Assembly (NCBI RefSeq): GCF_004795855.1
Contig: NZ_CP039252.1
Span: 4,340,001-4,404,000, forward strand
Reading direction: 5' to 3'
DNA: 64,000 bases
Source of the DNA: Hydrogenophaga sp. PAMC20947
Lineage (GTDB): Bacteria > Pseudomonadota > Gammaproteobacteria > Burkholderiales > Burkholderiaceae_C
Under the pieces are notes generated by a model. The model searched no databases and had not been told where the DNA came from. It saw only the letters and a list, made by a program, of their open reading frames with translations. The translations under genes were made by a program, and so were the position numbers. Position 1 is the stretch's first letter, and every line of letters starts with the position of its first letter. Of the stretch, positions 9,415-18,498 are shown piece after piece.

Positions 9415-10152
9415 ATGCAAGCTTTACAACCCCCTGCGGCCGCTCCGGGTGTCACGCTGGTCCTTGGTGCAGGCGGTGGTCTGGGTGCTGCCTTGGTGCA
9501 AGCGCTGACTTCGCGCGGTGAGACAGTGATCGCGCTGGGGCGTCAAACGCAACCGGCGCTCGACTACCGTGATGCGGCGTCTCTGGCTTGCTGCGCCCGC
9601 CATGTATCCGATCAGTTGGCCCAGCTCGGGCAACCTTTGGTGCGCGTGCTGGTCACCACTGGGTTTCTGCACGGCCGCTTGCCTGGTGGCGAGGCCGCCA
9701 TGCCTGAGCGCAGCTGGGAGCAGCTGGACGCTGCCGTTTTGGGCCACAGCTTCCTGATCAATGCCATCGGTCCTGCCATGGTGATCAAGCATGTGTTGCC
9801 CTTATTGCCGCGTCATGGCCGCTGTGTGGCGGCGTTTTTGTCGGCCCGCGTGGGCAGCGTGAGCGACAACCAGCTCGGCGGGTGGTACGGTTATCGCGCG
9901 TCCAAAGCGGCGCTGAACCAGCTGGTGCACACGGCCGCCATCGAACTGAACCGGCGCAACCATTCGGCCATTTGTGTGGTCTTGCATCCCGGCACGGTGG
10001 ACACCGATCTGTCCCGACCTTTCGCCAAAACCGGGTTGAAGGTTCGGGCACCCGATGTGGCGGCCGCAGAGCTTCTTGCGGTGGTCGATGGACTCACTCC
10101 GGCGCAGTCGGGGGGGTTCTGGGACCAGCATGGTGCACCCGTGCCTTGGTGA
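9415..10152 (+). CDS. SDR family NAD(P)-dependent oxidoreductase, CsgA-like
   Basis: A 245-residue short-chain dehydrogenase. The nucleotide-binding motif GAGGGLGAALV is near the N-terminus. The catalytic YRASKAALN carries Tyr and Lys, with an upstream Ser in the FLSARVGS strand. HPGTVDTDLSRPF follows, as in the C-signal/sniffer-like clade. The ATG at 9415 lacks a clear Shine-Dalgarno and sits close to the divergent gor start. The substrate is unknown. The stop is 24 bp from the convergent hemerythrin gene. Confidence 0.85.
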   Translation: MQALQPPAAAPGVTLVLGAGGGLGAALVQALTSRGETVIALGRQTQPALDYRDAASLACCARHVSDQLAQLGQPLVRVLVTTGFLHGRLPGGEAAMPERSWEQLDAAVLGHSFLINAIGPAMVIKHVLPLLPRHGRCVAAFLSARVGSVSDNQLGGWYGYRASKAALNQLVHTAAIELNRRNHSAICVVLHPGTVDTDLSRPFAKTGLKVRAPDVAAAELLAVVDGLTPAQSGGFWDQHGAPVPW

Positions 10153-10176
10153 ATGCCCCGGGCGGGCCGCGGCGGC

Positions 10177-10719
10177 TCATTCGTGAGAGTCCCTTCGCTG
10201 GCGCATGGCCTTGAACCGGCGTTGTGCCATTTCCCGGCCCATGCCGACGGCATCGCAGGCAACGAGGCGTTTTTGCGCGGCCGGATAAGCGATGGACTCC
10301 TCGAGCATGATGTGGTCCAGATACAGCGCTTCAAACACGTCCAGTGCATGTCGCAACTCCTGGATATCGAACCAGAGGTTGCCATTGGCCGCAGCGTCCA
10401 GCGACGGCGCCATCTGCAACCAGTTTTCCTCCAGCCAGCCATGGTCTTGGGTGAGCCGCTCGGCGGCGTGCACGATCTCGGCGTCCTGACTCGCCAGCAT
10501 TGCCGGGAAGATGTGCTTTTCTTCGTCGAGGTGGTGTTGGCGCGCTTCAGTGTTGAAGTAGTGCAGGATCCGGCGCGCCTGTTCGCGGTTGGCCGCGTTC
10601 AACCCGCCTGATTCAATGGCGTCCACCAGCGGGGCGAGCTGGCGCAACCGCTCCAGAATTTCGCGGTGGGTGCTGTCCAGGAATTCGAACAGGGCTGGGG
10701 CCGCGCGCATTGCACTCAT
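10177..10719 (-). CDS. Hemerythrin domain-containing protein
   Basis: A 180-residue helical protein with the His/Glu ligand set of a di-iron hemerythrin-like site: His18, QHHLDEEKH (62-69), DHGWLEE (92-98) and LDHIMLEE (134-141). Proteins of this kind bind O2 or NO, or store and repair iron centres. No DNA-binding or signalling domain is attached. The upstream region holds an FNR/Anr-like box (10777-10790), which suggests expression under low oxygen or nitrosative stress. Confidence 0.88.
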   Translation of the reverse strand: MSAMRAAPALFEFLDSTHREILERLRQLAPLVDAIESGGLNAANREQARRILHYFNTEARQHHLDEEKHIFPAMLASQDAEIVHAAERLTQDHGWLEENWLQMAPSLDAAANGNLWFDIQELRHALDVFEALYLDHIMLEESIAYPAAQKRLVACDAVGMGREMAQRRFKAMRQRRDSHE

Positions 10720-10760
10720 GATGAAAGCCTTTTGTGTTGCCAGCCTTTCATCTTAGGCAG

Positions 10761-10793
10761 CCCTTGCGCTGACCTTTTGATCTGGCGCAAGGG
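10761..10793 (-). promoter_or_regulatory. FNR/Anr-type box within a 9-bp inverted repeat, upstream of the hemerythrin gene
   Basis: TTGAT-CTGG-CGCAA at 10777-10790 matches the FNR-family pattern TTGAT-N4-ATCAA with a perfect left half and 3 of 5 in the right. It lies 58 bp upstream of the hemerythrin ATG. CCCTTGCGC (10761-10769) and GCGCAAGGG (10785-10793) also form a perfect inverted repeat around it. This is a sequence match only. Confidence 0.5.
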
Positions 10794-10796
10794 TTC

Positions 10797-10921
10797 GCCT
10801 CGGTCAGCCTCGCGGCCCAGCGACCTGGCTACCCACCAACGCTTTCAGCTACGGCGCAGGGCGGTACTTTCGGACGTTGGACCCGGCCATGTGGACGATC
10901 CTCACGGCCAGGCACACATTC
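10797..10921 (-). pseudogene. Decayed 3' fragment of a 3-hydroxybutyryl-CoA dehydrogenase gene
   Basis: The reverse strand reads VCLAVRIVHMAGSN, then VRKYRPAP, a stop, and LKALVGSQVAGPRG. The intact dehydrogenase at 12746-13597 ends VCLAVMNVYIAEYND, SKYRPAPLLKEMVAAGWLGR. The two align without frameshift, but the fragment has in-frame stops and no upstream portion. It is a relic of a paralogue or partial duplication about 1.9 kb from the intact gene, separated from it by the lipoprotein gene. Confidence 0.8.
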
Positions 10922-10970
10922 ATTCAGACACGGTCAACTTGGGCCCAGGGACGGTGCCGCCCTGGCCGGG

Positions 10971-12611
10971 TCATCGCAGGGGTCGAATTTTGAGCACGGC
11001 GTTGTTACGATCGGCACTCACATAGATGACGCCGTCGTCGCCGACGGCCACCCCCGTGACGTTGTATGGCGGGGGCATGCCCGGGCCACCCTCCAGCCCG
11101 ATGGGCAGGTTTTCAGCCACGGTGCGGCGTTGTCCGTTGAGTGGATCGATCTCGGTCAGGCGGGCTGCCATGGGCTCGGCCACGATGAAGCTCCCCCAGG
11201 GTGTTTGAGCCAGGCCCTCGGGCAGGGCCAATTGGCTGGCGATCACGGTCTTGGTGCCTGTGGCGAGATCGACGCGGACCAGGTTGCCCGCCGCTTCGGT
11301 GAGGTACAGGTCGCCGTCCTGGCCCAGCACCATCTGCACCGGCCCTGCCAGCCCGGAGGTCACCACCTTGCGCACGTCGTGCTTGGCGCCGCTCACACGC
11401 AGCAAATTGCCTGTCGCGATTTCGATCACCAGCAAGCTCCCGTCGTCCATCGGGATGGCGTCGTAGGGGGTCTTGAAACCATGCACCATGTCCACCGTTT
11501 TCAGGGTCTTGCGGTCAATCAGTTGCACCGTGTTGGTGAACCAGGAGGTCAGCGCGATTTGTCTGGAGCCCAGGCCGACCATCGCCGGGTACTCGATGTC
11601 TGACGCCTGCATGCGGGCGATGTCGGTGACGTCACCCGTTGCGGTGTCGATGCTGCGAAAGGCAAAGGTATCGGCGATCCACAGCTTGCCATTGCCCAGC
11701 TTCATGCCGCCCGCTACAGCCAGCTTGCCCGATAGCAGGGTCTTGGTCTGGCCCGTGGTGGGGTTGACTTCGATGATGGCGTTGTCGGCCATGTTGGACA
11801 CGTAGATCGTGCCCTCGGGTGAGATGGCCAGGTTGTCCAGCGCCGTGTTCAGCTGAGCCACCACCGTTTTTCGTCCGCTGGCCAGGTCCACCTTGGCGAG
11901 CTCGCCGGTGCGGGTGTCGATGGCCCACAGGTTGCCCTTGCCGTCCAGGTTGGCCGCTGCCGGCACCTTGAATTCGCTGTTGATGACCGTGATGGCACCG
12001 TCTGCGGGGTTGATGCGAACCAATTGCCCTTTGAACCACAACGGGCCGTAGAGCATGCCGTCGGGGCCCACTTCAAATCCGTTGAAGCCGCCGAGGTCTT
12101 TGGCGATCGCACGCGGTGGTTTTTGGCCGCTGGGGTCCATCTCCCACAGGGCGTCGCCGAGGAAGACCTGACTTCCGTACAGCTTGCCGGTCTTTTGATC
12201 GAAGGCCAGGGAGTTGATGCCCGGCAAGCCTTGAGCCACTACGCGGGTAGGAGCGCCGTCGTTGTCACGGATGCGCAAGACGCCCTGCAGGTAGGAGGTC
12301 CAGGCCAGCTCACCCTTCGGGCCAATGGCGATGTCATCGGCCTGGCCTTCGGGCCCGGCGATGAACACCTTGGCCTGTCCGGTCTTTCGATCAACTTCCC
12401 ACAGGTTGTTGCCCACCACGCTGCCCGCCAGCAATCGTCCCTTGGCATCCACAGCCAAGCCATGGACCCCATGGAAAGCCGACGGCGCCACCAGCGTCTC
12501 GGGCGTGGCCCAGGCCGCTGGACGCATGGGTTTTTGGGGGGCCGCACACCCGCCAATGGCGAGGGTGAGGCCGATGGCTGCGGTCAGGCGCAGGAGGAGC
12601 GTCGAATGCAT
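10971..12611 (-). CDS. NHL/SMP-30-like beta-propeller lipoprotein
   Basis: A 546-residue exported protein. The signal peptide ends in a lipobox (LAIGGCAAPQ). The body is built of repeated propeller blades with recurring patterns such as GLAVDAKGRLLAGSV, DNLAISPEGTIYVSNM, GLAQTPWGSFIVAEP and GVAVGDDGVIYVSADRNNAV. This resembles the SMP-30/gluconolactonase and NHL superfamily, but catalytic metal ligands cannot be assigned by eye. It may be a periplasmic binding scaffold or lactonase. It lies on the minus strand between the dehydrogenase relic and the intact dehydrogenase. Confidence 0.75.
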   Translation of the reverse strand: MHSTLLLRLTAAIGLTLAIGGCAAPQKPMRPAAWATPETLVAPSAFHGVHGLAVDAKGRLLAGSVVGNNLWEVDRKTGQAKVFIAGPEGQADDIAIGPKGELAWTSYLQGVLRIRDNDGAPTRVVAQGLPGINSLAFDQKTGKLYGSQVFLGDALWEMDPSGQKPPRAIAKDLGGFNGFEVGPDGMLYGPLWFKGQLVRINPADGAITVINSEFKVPAAANLDGKGNLWAIDTRTGELAKVDLASGRKTVVAQLNTALDNLAISPEGTIYVSNMADNAIIEVNPTTGQTKTLLSGKLAVAGGMKLGNGKLWIADTFAFRSIDTATGDVTDIARMQASDIEYPAMVGLGSRQIALTSWFTNTVQLIDRKTLKTVDMVHGFKTPYDAIPMDDGSLLVIEIATGNLLRVSGAKHDVRKVVTSGLAGPVQMVLGQDGDLYLTEAAGNLVRVDLATGTKTVIASQLALPEGLAQTPWGSFIVAEPMAARLTEIDPLNGQRRTVAENLPIGLEGGPGMPPPYNVTGVAVGDDGVIYVSADRNNAVLKIRPLR

Positions 12612-12745
12612 GGCTTGCCTTTCAGTGGGGTGAAGTCAACCTGTTTTAGACCTCCCCCCAAGGCTGCGCCGGTCTCACGGGCGACATCTGCGGGTATGTC
12701 CCTGTGCGCCCAGACACGGTTGTTCTGCCGTGCCGCAGCGGTGTG

Positions 12746-13597
12746 TCAGTAGGTGTACACGCCTCGGCCCGTCTTGCGTCCCAGCCAGCCAGCGGCCACC
12801 ATTTCTTTCAGCAGCGGCGCAGGGCGGTACTTGCTGTCGTTGTACTCGGCTATGTAGACGTTCATCACGGCCAGGCACACGTCCAGGCCGATCATGTCGG
12901 CCAGGGCCAGGGGGCCGATGGGCTGGTTGGTGCCCAGCTTCATGCCGGCGTCGATGTCTTCAGGCGTGGCCAGGCCTTCGGCCAGCACGAAGAAGGCTTC
13001 ATTGATCATGGGCACCAGGATGCGGTTGACCACAAAGCCGGGCGCGTTCTTCACCGTGATGGGTGTCTTGCCCAGGCGTTCGGCCAGCGCTTTGACCGCG
13101 TCGTGCGTGGCGTCGCTGGTTTGCAGGCCACGGATGATTTCCACCAGCGCCATCATGGGAACGGGGTTGAAGAAGTGCATGCCGATGAAGCGGTCGGCGC
13201 GCTGGGTGGCGGCAGCCAGTTTGGTGATGCTGATCGAGCTGGTGTTGGTGGCCACGATCACGTTTGCGTCGAGCAAGCTATCCAGTTGCTGCAGGATCTT
13301 GACTTTGAGCGCTTCGTTTTCGGTGGCGGCTTCGATCACCAGCTGCGCGCCTTTGAGGTCGTCGTAGTTGGTGGAGCCTTTGATCAGTGCAAGGGCCGCA
13401 TCTTTGTCGGCGGCACTGATTTTTTCTTTCTTGATCAGGCGGTCCAAGCTGCTGGCCACCGTGGTCAGGCCTTTGTCAACGGCGGCCTGGCTGATGTCGA
13501 CCATCACCACCTGGATGCCATTGGTGGCGCAGGCCTGGGCGATGCCGTTGCCCATGGTGCCCGAGCCGATGATGCCGACGGTCTGGATGCTGCTCAT
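12746..13597 (-). CDS. 3-hydroxybutyryl-CoA dehydrogenase
   Basis: It oxidises or reduces 3-hydroxybutyryl-CoA/acetoacetyl-CoA with NAD(P). Length is 283 residues, typical of stand-alone enzymes (Hbd/PaaH). The Rossmann motif GIIGSGTMGNGIAQ is at the N-terminus. The catalytic HFFNPVPMMALVEIIRG and the C-terminal dimerisation domain (PGFVVNRILVPMINEA, GPLALADMIGLDVCLAVM) are present. The ATG at 13597 has AGGAG 9 bases upstream; the TTG at 13603 is less likely. A degenerate copy of its 3' end lies at 10797-10921. Confidence 0.94.
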   Translation of the reverse strand: MSSIQTVGIIGSGTMGNGIAQACATNGIQVVMVDISQAAVDKGLTTVASSLDRLIKKEKISAADKDAALALIKGSTNYDDLKGAQLVIEAATENEALKVKILQQLDSLLDANVIVATNTSSISITKLAAATQRADRFIGMHFFNPVPMMALVEIIRGLQTSDATHDAVKALAERLGKTPITVKNAPGFVVNRILVPMINEAFFVLAEGLATPEDIDAGMKLGTNQPIGPLALADMIGLDVCLAVMNVYIAEYNDSKYRPAPLLKEMVAAGWLGRKTGRGVYTY

Positions 13598-13804
13598 TGT
13601 CAAAACTCCTGAAAAAAATCCGAAAGAAACGGGGGTTGTGAAACCTGCGGAGACTGGGGCTGTCCCTCGCCGTCGCGCAGGCGTCGAATCTAGATGGTGG
13701 AGCCTACCGAGGTGCGCTCCCGCATGCTAAGTTGCATGTTGATTGTCGCGCACACCCTTGCTTGGGCCTGTCGCGCAACACCCCCATCACGGAGACTTTG
13801 ATCC

Positions 13805-15439
13805 ATGTACGACTACATCATCGTTGGCGGCGGCTCGGCTGGCAGTGTGCTGGCCAGCCGCCTGAGCGAAAATCCGGCGCTTCGCGTGGCCTTGCTGGAA
13901 GCGGGGCCACCCGACAGCAGTGTGCTGATCCATTGCCCTGCGGGTCTGGCCATCATGGCCAAGTACCAGCTCAATGGCTGGGACTACAACACCGTGCCCC
14001 AGCCTGGACTGAACGGGCGCCGGGGCTATCAGCCACGCGGGAAGGTGCTGGGGGGCTCGAGTTCGATCAACGCGATGATTTACGCCCGTGGCCATGTCTG
14101 GGACTACGACAATTGGGCGGCCCAGGGCAACCCGGGGTGGTCCTGGGCCGATGTGTTGCCATACTTCAAAAAAGCAGAACACAACGAGCGCGGCGCCGAT
14201 GCCCTGCACGGTCAGGGCGGACCGCTCAATGTGATGGACCTGCGCAGTCCCAATCCGTTTCTGCCGGCCTATATCCAGGCGGGCCAACAAGCGGGCTACC
14301 CGCTCAACCCCGATTTCAATGGGCCAGAGCAAGAGGGCGTCGGGGCCTATCAGGTCACCCACAAGAACGGTGAGCGCTGGAGCGCAGCCAAAGGCTACCT
14401 CACGCCGCACCTGGGGCGACCCAACCTGACGGTCTTGACCGGCGCGGCAACCACCCGCATCGTGACGCAACCAGGCGAAGACGGGCGCCCTCGTGCGGTG
14501 GGGGTGGCCTACCGGGTGGAGAGCGGTCGGGGTTCGGAGCAGACGCTGCAACTCAACGCCGGTGGCGAGGTGGTGCTGAGCGCGGGTGCGTTTGGGTCGC
14601 CGCAGTTGCTGATGTTGTCGGGTATCGGTCCGGCAGCGCATCTGCAAGCCCATGGCATCGCCGTGACAAACGATTTGCCCGGAGTCGGTGAAAACCTGCA
14701 CGACCATCCCGACGTGGTGATCGTGGTGAATGCGCCCAAGGTCAGCGACGTGTTTGGCATCTCGTTGAAGGGCATTGTGAGCGTGATCCGTGGCATCTTT
14801 GAGTGGCGACGCGCCCGCAGCGGTCCGCTCACCAGCAACTTCGCCGAGGGCGGGGGGTTCATCAAGAGCGTCGCTGACGAAGCCATTCCCGATCTGCAAT
14901 GGCATTTTGTCGTGGGCAAGCTGGTGGACCATGGCCGCAAGACCGTGTTGGGCCACGGGTACTCCTGCCATGTGTGCCTGTTGCGGCCCAAGAGCCGCGG
15001 CACCTTGCGCCTGGCCAGCGCCGACCCACTGGCCGCGCCCCTGATCGACCCGGCGTTCCTCCAGGATCCGGACGACATGGCCCGGCTGGTGCGCGGGTTT
15101 AAGCTCACACGCCAGATGCTGCAGCAACCGGCACTGGCGCGCCACGGCGGTGTGGAGGCCAAGGTGTCGGCCTCGGCGCAGAGCGATGGTGAAATCGAGC
15201 AGTTCATCCGCAACCACGCCGACACGATTTACCACCCGGTGGGCACCTGCCGCATGGGGGATGATGCGCTCGCGGTGGTGGACGCCCGCTTGCGGGTGCA
15301 TGGTGTGGCGGGCCTTCGGGTGGTGGATGCGTCGGTGATGCCGCAGGTGGTGGGGGGCAACACCAATGCCCCTGTGATCATGATGGCCGAGAAGGCGGTG
15401 GATATGATCCGTGAGGACCGGCAGGCACTCCCTGCCTGA
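13805..15439 (+). CDS. GMC family oxidoreductase, choline/alcohol dehydrogenase-like
   Basis: A 544-residue FAD-dependent alcohol oxidoreductase. The dinucleotide fold [14 protein letters not shown] is at the N-terminus, the GMC signature [19 protein letters not shown] near 80-98 and the second signature [18 protein letters not shown] mid-protein. The active-site His lies in [11 protein letters not shown], with [15 protein letters not shown] near the end. This branch includes choline dehydrogenase and AlkJ-type alcohol dehydrogenases. No betaine aldehyde dehydrogenase is adjacent, so an alcohol substrate is as likely as choline. The monooxygenase-like gene follows after 32 bp. Confidence 0.92.
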   Translation: MYDYIIVGGGSAGSVLASRLSENPALRVALLEAGPPDSSVLIHCPAGLAIMAKYQLNGWDYNTVPQPGLNGRRGYQPRGKVLGGSSSINAMIYARGHVWDYDNWAAQGNPGWSWADVLPYFKKAEHNERGADALHGQGGPLNVMDLRSPNPFLPAYIQAGQQAGYPLNPDFNGPEQEGVGAYQVTHKNGERWSAAKGYLTPHLGRPNLTVLTGAATTRIVTQPGEDGRPRAVGVAYRVESGRGSEQTLQLNAGGEVVLSAGAFGSPQLLMLSGIGPAAHLQAHGIAVTNDLPGVGENLHDHPDVVIVVNAPKVSDVFGISLKGIVSVIRGIFEWRRARSGPLTSNFAEGGGFIKSVADEAIPDLQWHFVVGKLVDHGRKTVLGHGYSCHVCLLRPKSRGTLRLASADPLAAPLIDPAFLQDPDDMARLVRGFKLTRQMLQQPALARHGGVEAKVSASAQSDGEIEQFIRNHADTIYHPVGTCRMGDDALAVVDARLRVHGVAGLRVVDASVMPQVVGGNTNAPVIMMAEKAVDMIREDRQALPA

Positions 15440-15471
15440 TGCATCAATCACACCATTGAGGACACACAGTC

Positions 15472-15774
15472 ATGATTCTGGAACACGCCGACATTCGCAT
15501 TGACCCCGCCCAGGCTGCGGCCTTCGAAGAAGCCATCGAACGCGGTGCTCGCACCGTCGTATCCAAGGCCAAAGGCTTTCAGGGATTCAAGGTCCACCGC
15601 AGCATCGAGACCCAGGGTCGCTACATCCTGACCATTGACTGGGACACCCTGGAAGACCACACCGTGGGCTTCCGCGAGTCCCCCGCCTTTGCCGAATGGC
15701 GCGCCATCGTGGGACCGTTTTTTGCTCAGGCTCCTGTGGTGGAGCACCTGGAGCTCGTCTGCATGTCTGCCTGA
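15472..15774 (+). CDS. Antibiotic biosynthesis monooxygenase (ABM) family protein
   Basis: A 100-residue ferredoxin-fold protein of the dimeric alpha/beta barrel ABM type. Characteristic features are EHADIRIDPAQAAAFEEAI at the start, GFQGFKVHRSIETQGRYIL and WDTLEDHTVGFRES. Related proteins act as cofactor-independent oxygenases, isomerases or heme-binding proteins; the reaction here is unknown. GAGGA precedes the ATG and it probably shares a transcript with the GMC gene. Confidence 0.82.
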   Translation: MILEHADIRIDPAQAAAFEEAIERGARTVVSKAKGFQGFKVHRSIETQGRYILTIDWDTLEDHTVGFRESPAFAEWRAIVGPFFAQAPVVEHLELVCMSA

Positions 15775-15798
15775 GTTCGACTCCCCAGCCTATTGGGG

Positions 15799-16431
15799 TC
15801 AGCGCATGCCGCCCAGCGCCAGGCCGAACGCCACAAACACGCTGCCGGCCGCCCGGTTGATCCAGGTGGCGGTACGTGGGCGGGCCAGCCAGTGGCGCGC
15901 GCGTTGGGCCAGCCACACGTAGGTCAGCAGACAAGAGCTGGACGCGCACATGCTGATGCTCATCAGCAGCAAAAACTGTGGCATCAGGGCTTGGCTGGTG
16001 TCGATGAACTGCGGGAACAGCGCACCAAAAAACAGGATGGCCTTTGGGTTGGTGAGCGAAACCCAAAGGCCTGTGCGCAGCAGGGTGCCATGGCTTTCTG
16101 GGTGCGCTGCACCAGCGTCCTCAGCGCTCAGATCCATGCCCCTGTGTGCGTTCAGCATGCGCCATCCCATGTAAATGAGGTAGGCCGCGCCCACCCATTT
16201 CACCAGCGTGAACAGCCATGGGAGGGTGTGAAGGATCACGCCGAGGCCGAGAATCGAAGCGCTTGCCAGCATCACCAGGCCCAGCAGGTTGCCCAGCGTC
16301 GAAAAAAGACCCGCCCGGAACCCATGTGTCGCGCCATTGCGCAGCGCCAGCAGCACGGCTGGACCTGGCGTGGCCGCGGCCAACCAGGCGATCAGCGCAT
16401 AGGCGACCAGTGATTGGGGTGCGATGGGCAT
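15799..16431 (-). CDS. LysE family amino-acid exporter
   Basis: A 210-residue inner-membrane protein with about six hydrophobic segments and the LysE/RhtB signature near the N-terminus (AATPGPAVLLALRNGATHG). WVGAAYLIYMGWRML and NPKAILFFGALFPQFI are further family hallmarks. It starts 5 bp after the arginase stop, so the two are almost certainly cotranscribed. That makes a basic amino acid such as ornithine, lysine or arginine a reasonable substrate guess. Confidence 0.9.
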   Translation of the reverse strand: MPIAPQSLVAYALIAWLAAATPGPAVLLALRNGATHGFRAGLFSTLGNLLGLVMLASASILGLGVILHTLPWLFTLVKWVGAAYLIYMGWRMLNAHRGMDLSAEDAGAAHPESHGTLLRTGLWVSLTNPKAILFFGALFPQFIDTSQALMPQFLLLMSISMCASSSCLLTYVWLAQRARHWLARPRTATWINRAAGSVFVAFGLALGGMR

Positions 16432-16436
16432 GTTTT

Positions 16437-17366
16437 TTAGGCGTGAGGTGCAGTCTTGCGCATCAAGGTCGACTTGCCGAACAGGCTCTCAATCAGGTCC
16501 ACCGACACCAGCGCCGTGCGGTTGCGCACATCGAGTGCGGGGTTGAGTTCCATCACGTCCATGGATGCCATGCGACCGGTGTCGGCGATCATCTCCATGC
16601 ACAGTTGCGCCTCCCGGTAGGTGGGGCCTCCGGGCACCGTGGTTCCCACACCGGGGGCGATCTCGGGGTCGAGAAAGTCCACGTCAAAGCTCACGTGCAG
16701 GTGGGTGTTGTCGTCCATGCCGGCGAGCGCCTGTTCCATGGTGTGGCGCATGCCCATTTCGTCTATGTAGCGCATGTCGAACACTTCCAGACCGTGTTCG
16801 TGCACAAAGCGCTTTTCACCTTCGTCTACGCTGCGGATGCCAATCTGGCGGACCACCGATGGCGAGATCGCTGGTGTGGTGCCGCCAATGCCTGTCAGCT
16901 CGTTCGGACCGTGTCCACACAGCACGGCCACGGGCATGCCGTGTACGTTGCCGCTGGGGGTCAGGTCGGACGTATTGAAGTCGGCATGGGCATCCAGCCA
17001 CAGCACGCGCAATTGTTTGCCTGTGTCGCGGCAGTGGCGCGCGACGGCGCTGATGGAGCCAATGCCCAGGCAATGGTCGCCGCCCAGCACCATGGACAGA
17101 TGGCCGTCGGACAAGGCTTCGTAAACGGCCTCATGCAGGCTTTGATTCCATTGTGCGACCTCTTGCAGGTGGCGATACCCCTGAAAGGGAGGCAGCCAGG
17201 GGTTCGCTGGACCGCTGAGGTTGCCCGCATCGTGCACACGCAGGCCATGGCTCTCCAGTACTGCCGCCAGTCCGGCGACGCGCAGAGCCTCTGGCCCCAT
17301 AGACGCGCCGCGCGCACCGGCACCGATATCGGTTGGTACACCAATCAGACGAATAGTTTTTTTCAT
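16437..17366 (-). CDS. rocF: Arginase
   Basis: It hydrolyses arginine to ornithine and urea with a binuclear manganese site. All ureohydrolase metal motifs are present: GGDHCLGIGS, WLDAHADFNT and SFDVDFLDPEIAPG, plus an E-rich C-terminal helix. The 309-residue length and TDIGAGARGASMGPEALR near the start fit arginase better than agmatinase. The LysE-type exporter gene is immediately downstream. Confidence 0.94.
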   Translation of the reverse strand: MKKTIRLIGVPTDIGAGARGASMGPEALRVAGLAAVLESHGLRVHDAGNLSGPANPWLPPFQGYRHLQEVAQWNQSLHEAVYEALSDGHLSMVLGGDHCLGIGSISAVARHCRDTGKQLRVLWLDAHADFNTSDLTPSGNVHGMPVAVLCGHGPNELTGIGGTTPAISPSVVRQIGIRSVDEGEKRFVHEHGLEVFDMRYIDEMGMRHTMEQALAGMDDNTHLHVSFDVDFLDPEIAPGVGTTVPGGPTYREAQLCMEMIADTGRMASMDVMELNPALDVRNRTALVSVDLIESLFGKSTLMRKTAPHA

Positions 17367-17500
17367 GGGGCCATTGTGGCCGAAACGGTCGCGCTAGATC
17401 GGCATTGCCGTACAAAACCATCTCGCTTTGGCGTCTGCATTCACAGATGCAGACCTTGGAGCCGCGGCACAAGTGCCTGACTGGCTCGGCGCGCGTTCAG

Positions 17501-17534
17501 CGTGGATCGGGGCCGTCCACAGGCCCGATCCACG
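17501..17534 (-). terminator. Hairpin downstream of livM
   Basis: CGTGGATCGGG and CCCGATCCACG form a perfect 11-bp stem with a 12-nt loop, starting 11 nt after the livM stop. There is no T-tract on the livM sense side, so it is either a non-canonical terminator or an RNA-stabilising 3' structure at the end of the Liv operon. Confidence 0.55.
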
Positions 17535-17545
17535 ACTGCAAGTCT

Positions 17546-18496
17546 TTATGACAAGCGCGCGCTGCGTCGCAAACGCCAGGCCTGAATCTCGCCGACCATG
17601 CCTTTGCGGAAAGCCATGACGCACAACACAAAAATTGCGCCGATGATGACGGTCACCCAAGCACCGACTTTGTCAGCCAGCACGTTTTGCAAGGCAATCA
17701 CGGTCCCCGCACCGAGCACCGGTCCGAAGAAGGTGCCGACACCACCGAGCAGGCTCATGAGAATGACTTCACCGGACATGGACCAATGCACATCGGTGAG
17801 CGTGGCAAACCCCATCACCAGGGTCTTGAGCGAGCCCGCCAGGCCGGCCAGGCTGGCCGACAAGACAAAAGCCAGCAGCTTGTAGCGATCGACCTGGTAA
17901 CCGAGCGATATCGCTCTGGGTTCGTTTTCCCGAATCATCTTCAGCACCTGGCCAAAAGGCGAGGTCACGATCCGGGTGATGGCCATGAAGCACAGGACAA
18001 ACACCAGCACGGTGAAGTAGTACATCACGGTGTCGGGCTTGAGGGACAGCAGTCCGAACAGGGCGCCGCGCGGAACACCCTGCAAACCGTCTTCGCCACC
18101 GGTGAAGGGGGCTTGCAAGCAGACGAAGTACACCATCTGGGCCAATGCCAGCGTGATCATGGCGAAGTAGATGCCCTGGCGCCGGATCGCTACGGAGCCG
18201 ATCAGCAGGCCCAGCAGTGCCCCGGTTCCGGTGCCGGCCAGCAGTGCCAGCTCCGGTGTCCAGCCCAGCGCGGTGACCACCCAGCCAGTGACATAGGCGG
18301 CAAATCCGAAAAACGCCGCGTGTCCGAAGGACAGCAGACCCGTGAAGCCCAGCAGCAGGTTGAACGCACAGGCAAACAGTGCGAAGCACAGCAGCTTCAT
18401 CACGAGCACGGGGTAGATGCCCAAAAAGGGCGCGATCAGCAAGAGGGCGAGCAAAACCAGATAGGTGATGCGTGTGACGCGGTTGGCTGACATCAT
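17546..18496 (-). CDS. livM: Branched-chain amino acid-type ABC transporter permease, LivM family
   Basis: A 316-residue inner-membrane permease with about 8-9 hydrophobic segments and the LivM hallmarks LLLGFTGLLSFGHAAFFG, GSVAIRRQGIYFAMITLALAQ and the EAA-like region SLLGGVGTFFGPVLGA. It begins 2 bp after livH. Transport of branched-chain amino acids is the family default, but HAAT importers in this order also take urea, short amides or aromatic acids. It is the last gene of the livG-livF-binding protein-livH-livM operon. Confidence 0.92.
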   Translation of the reverse strand: MMSANRVTRITYLVLLALLLIAPFLGIYPVLVMKLLCFALFACAFNLLLGFTGLLSFGHAAFFGFAAYVTGWVVTALGWTPELALLAGTGTGALLGLLIGSVAIRRQGIYFAMITLALAQMVYFVCLQAPFTGGEDGLQGVPRGALFGLLSLKPDTVMYYFTVLVFVLCFMAITRIVTSPFGQVLKMIRENEPRAISLGYQVDRYKLLAFVLSASLAGLAGSLKTLVMGFATLTDVHWSMSGEVILMSLLGGVGTFFGPVLGAGTVIALQNVLADKVGAWVTVIIGAIFVLCVMAFRKGMVGEIQAWRLRRSARLS

Positions 18497-18498
18497 GT

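Noticed and set aside
13787..15451. 554-residue open frame antisense to the GMC oxidoreductase gene
   Set aside because: No domain and His/Arg-rich shadow composition; the sense gene has full GMC signatures.
17367..17545. Small gene between arginase and livM
   Set aside because: The region has no convincing start or family match; its main content is the arginase promoter side and the livM-end hairpin.
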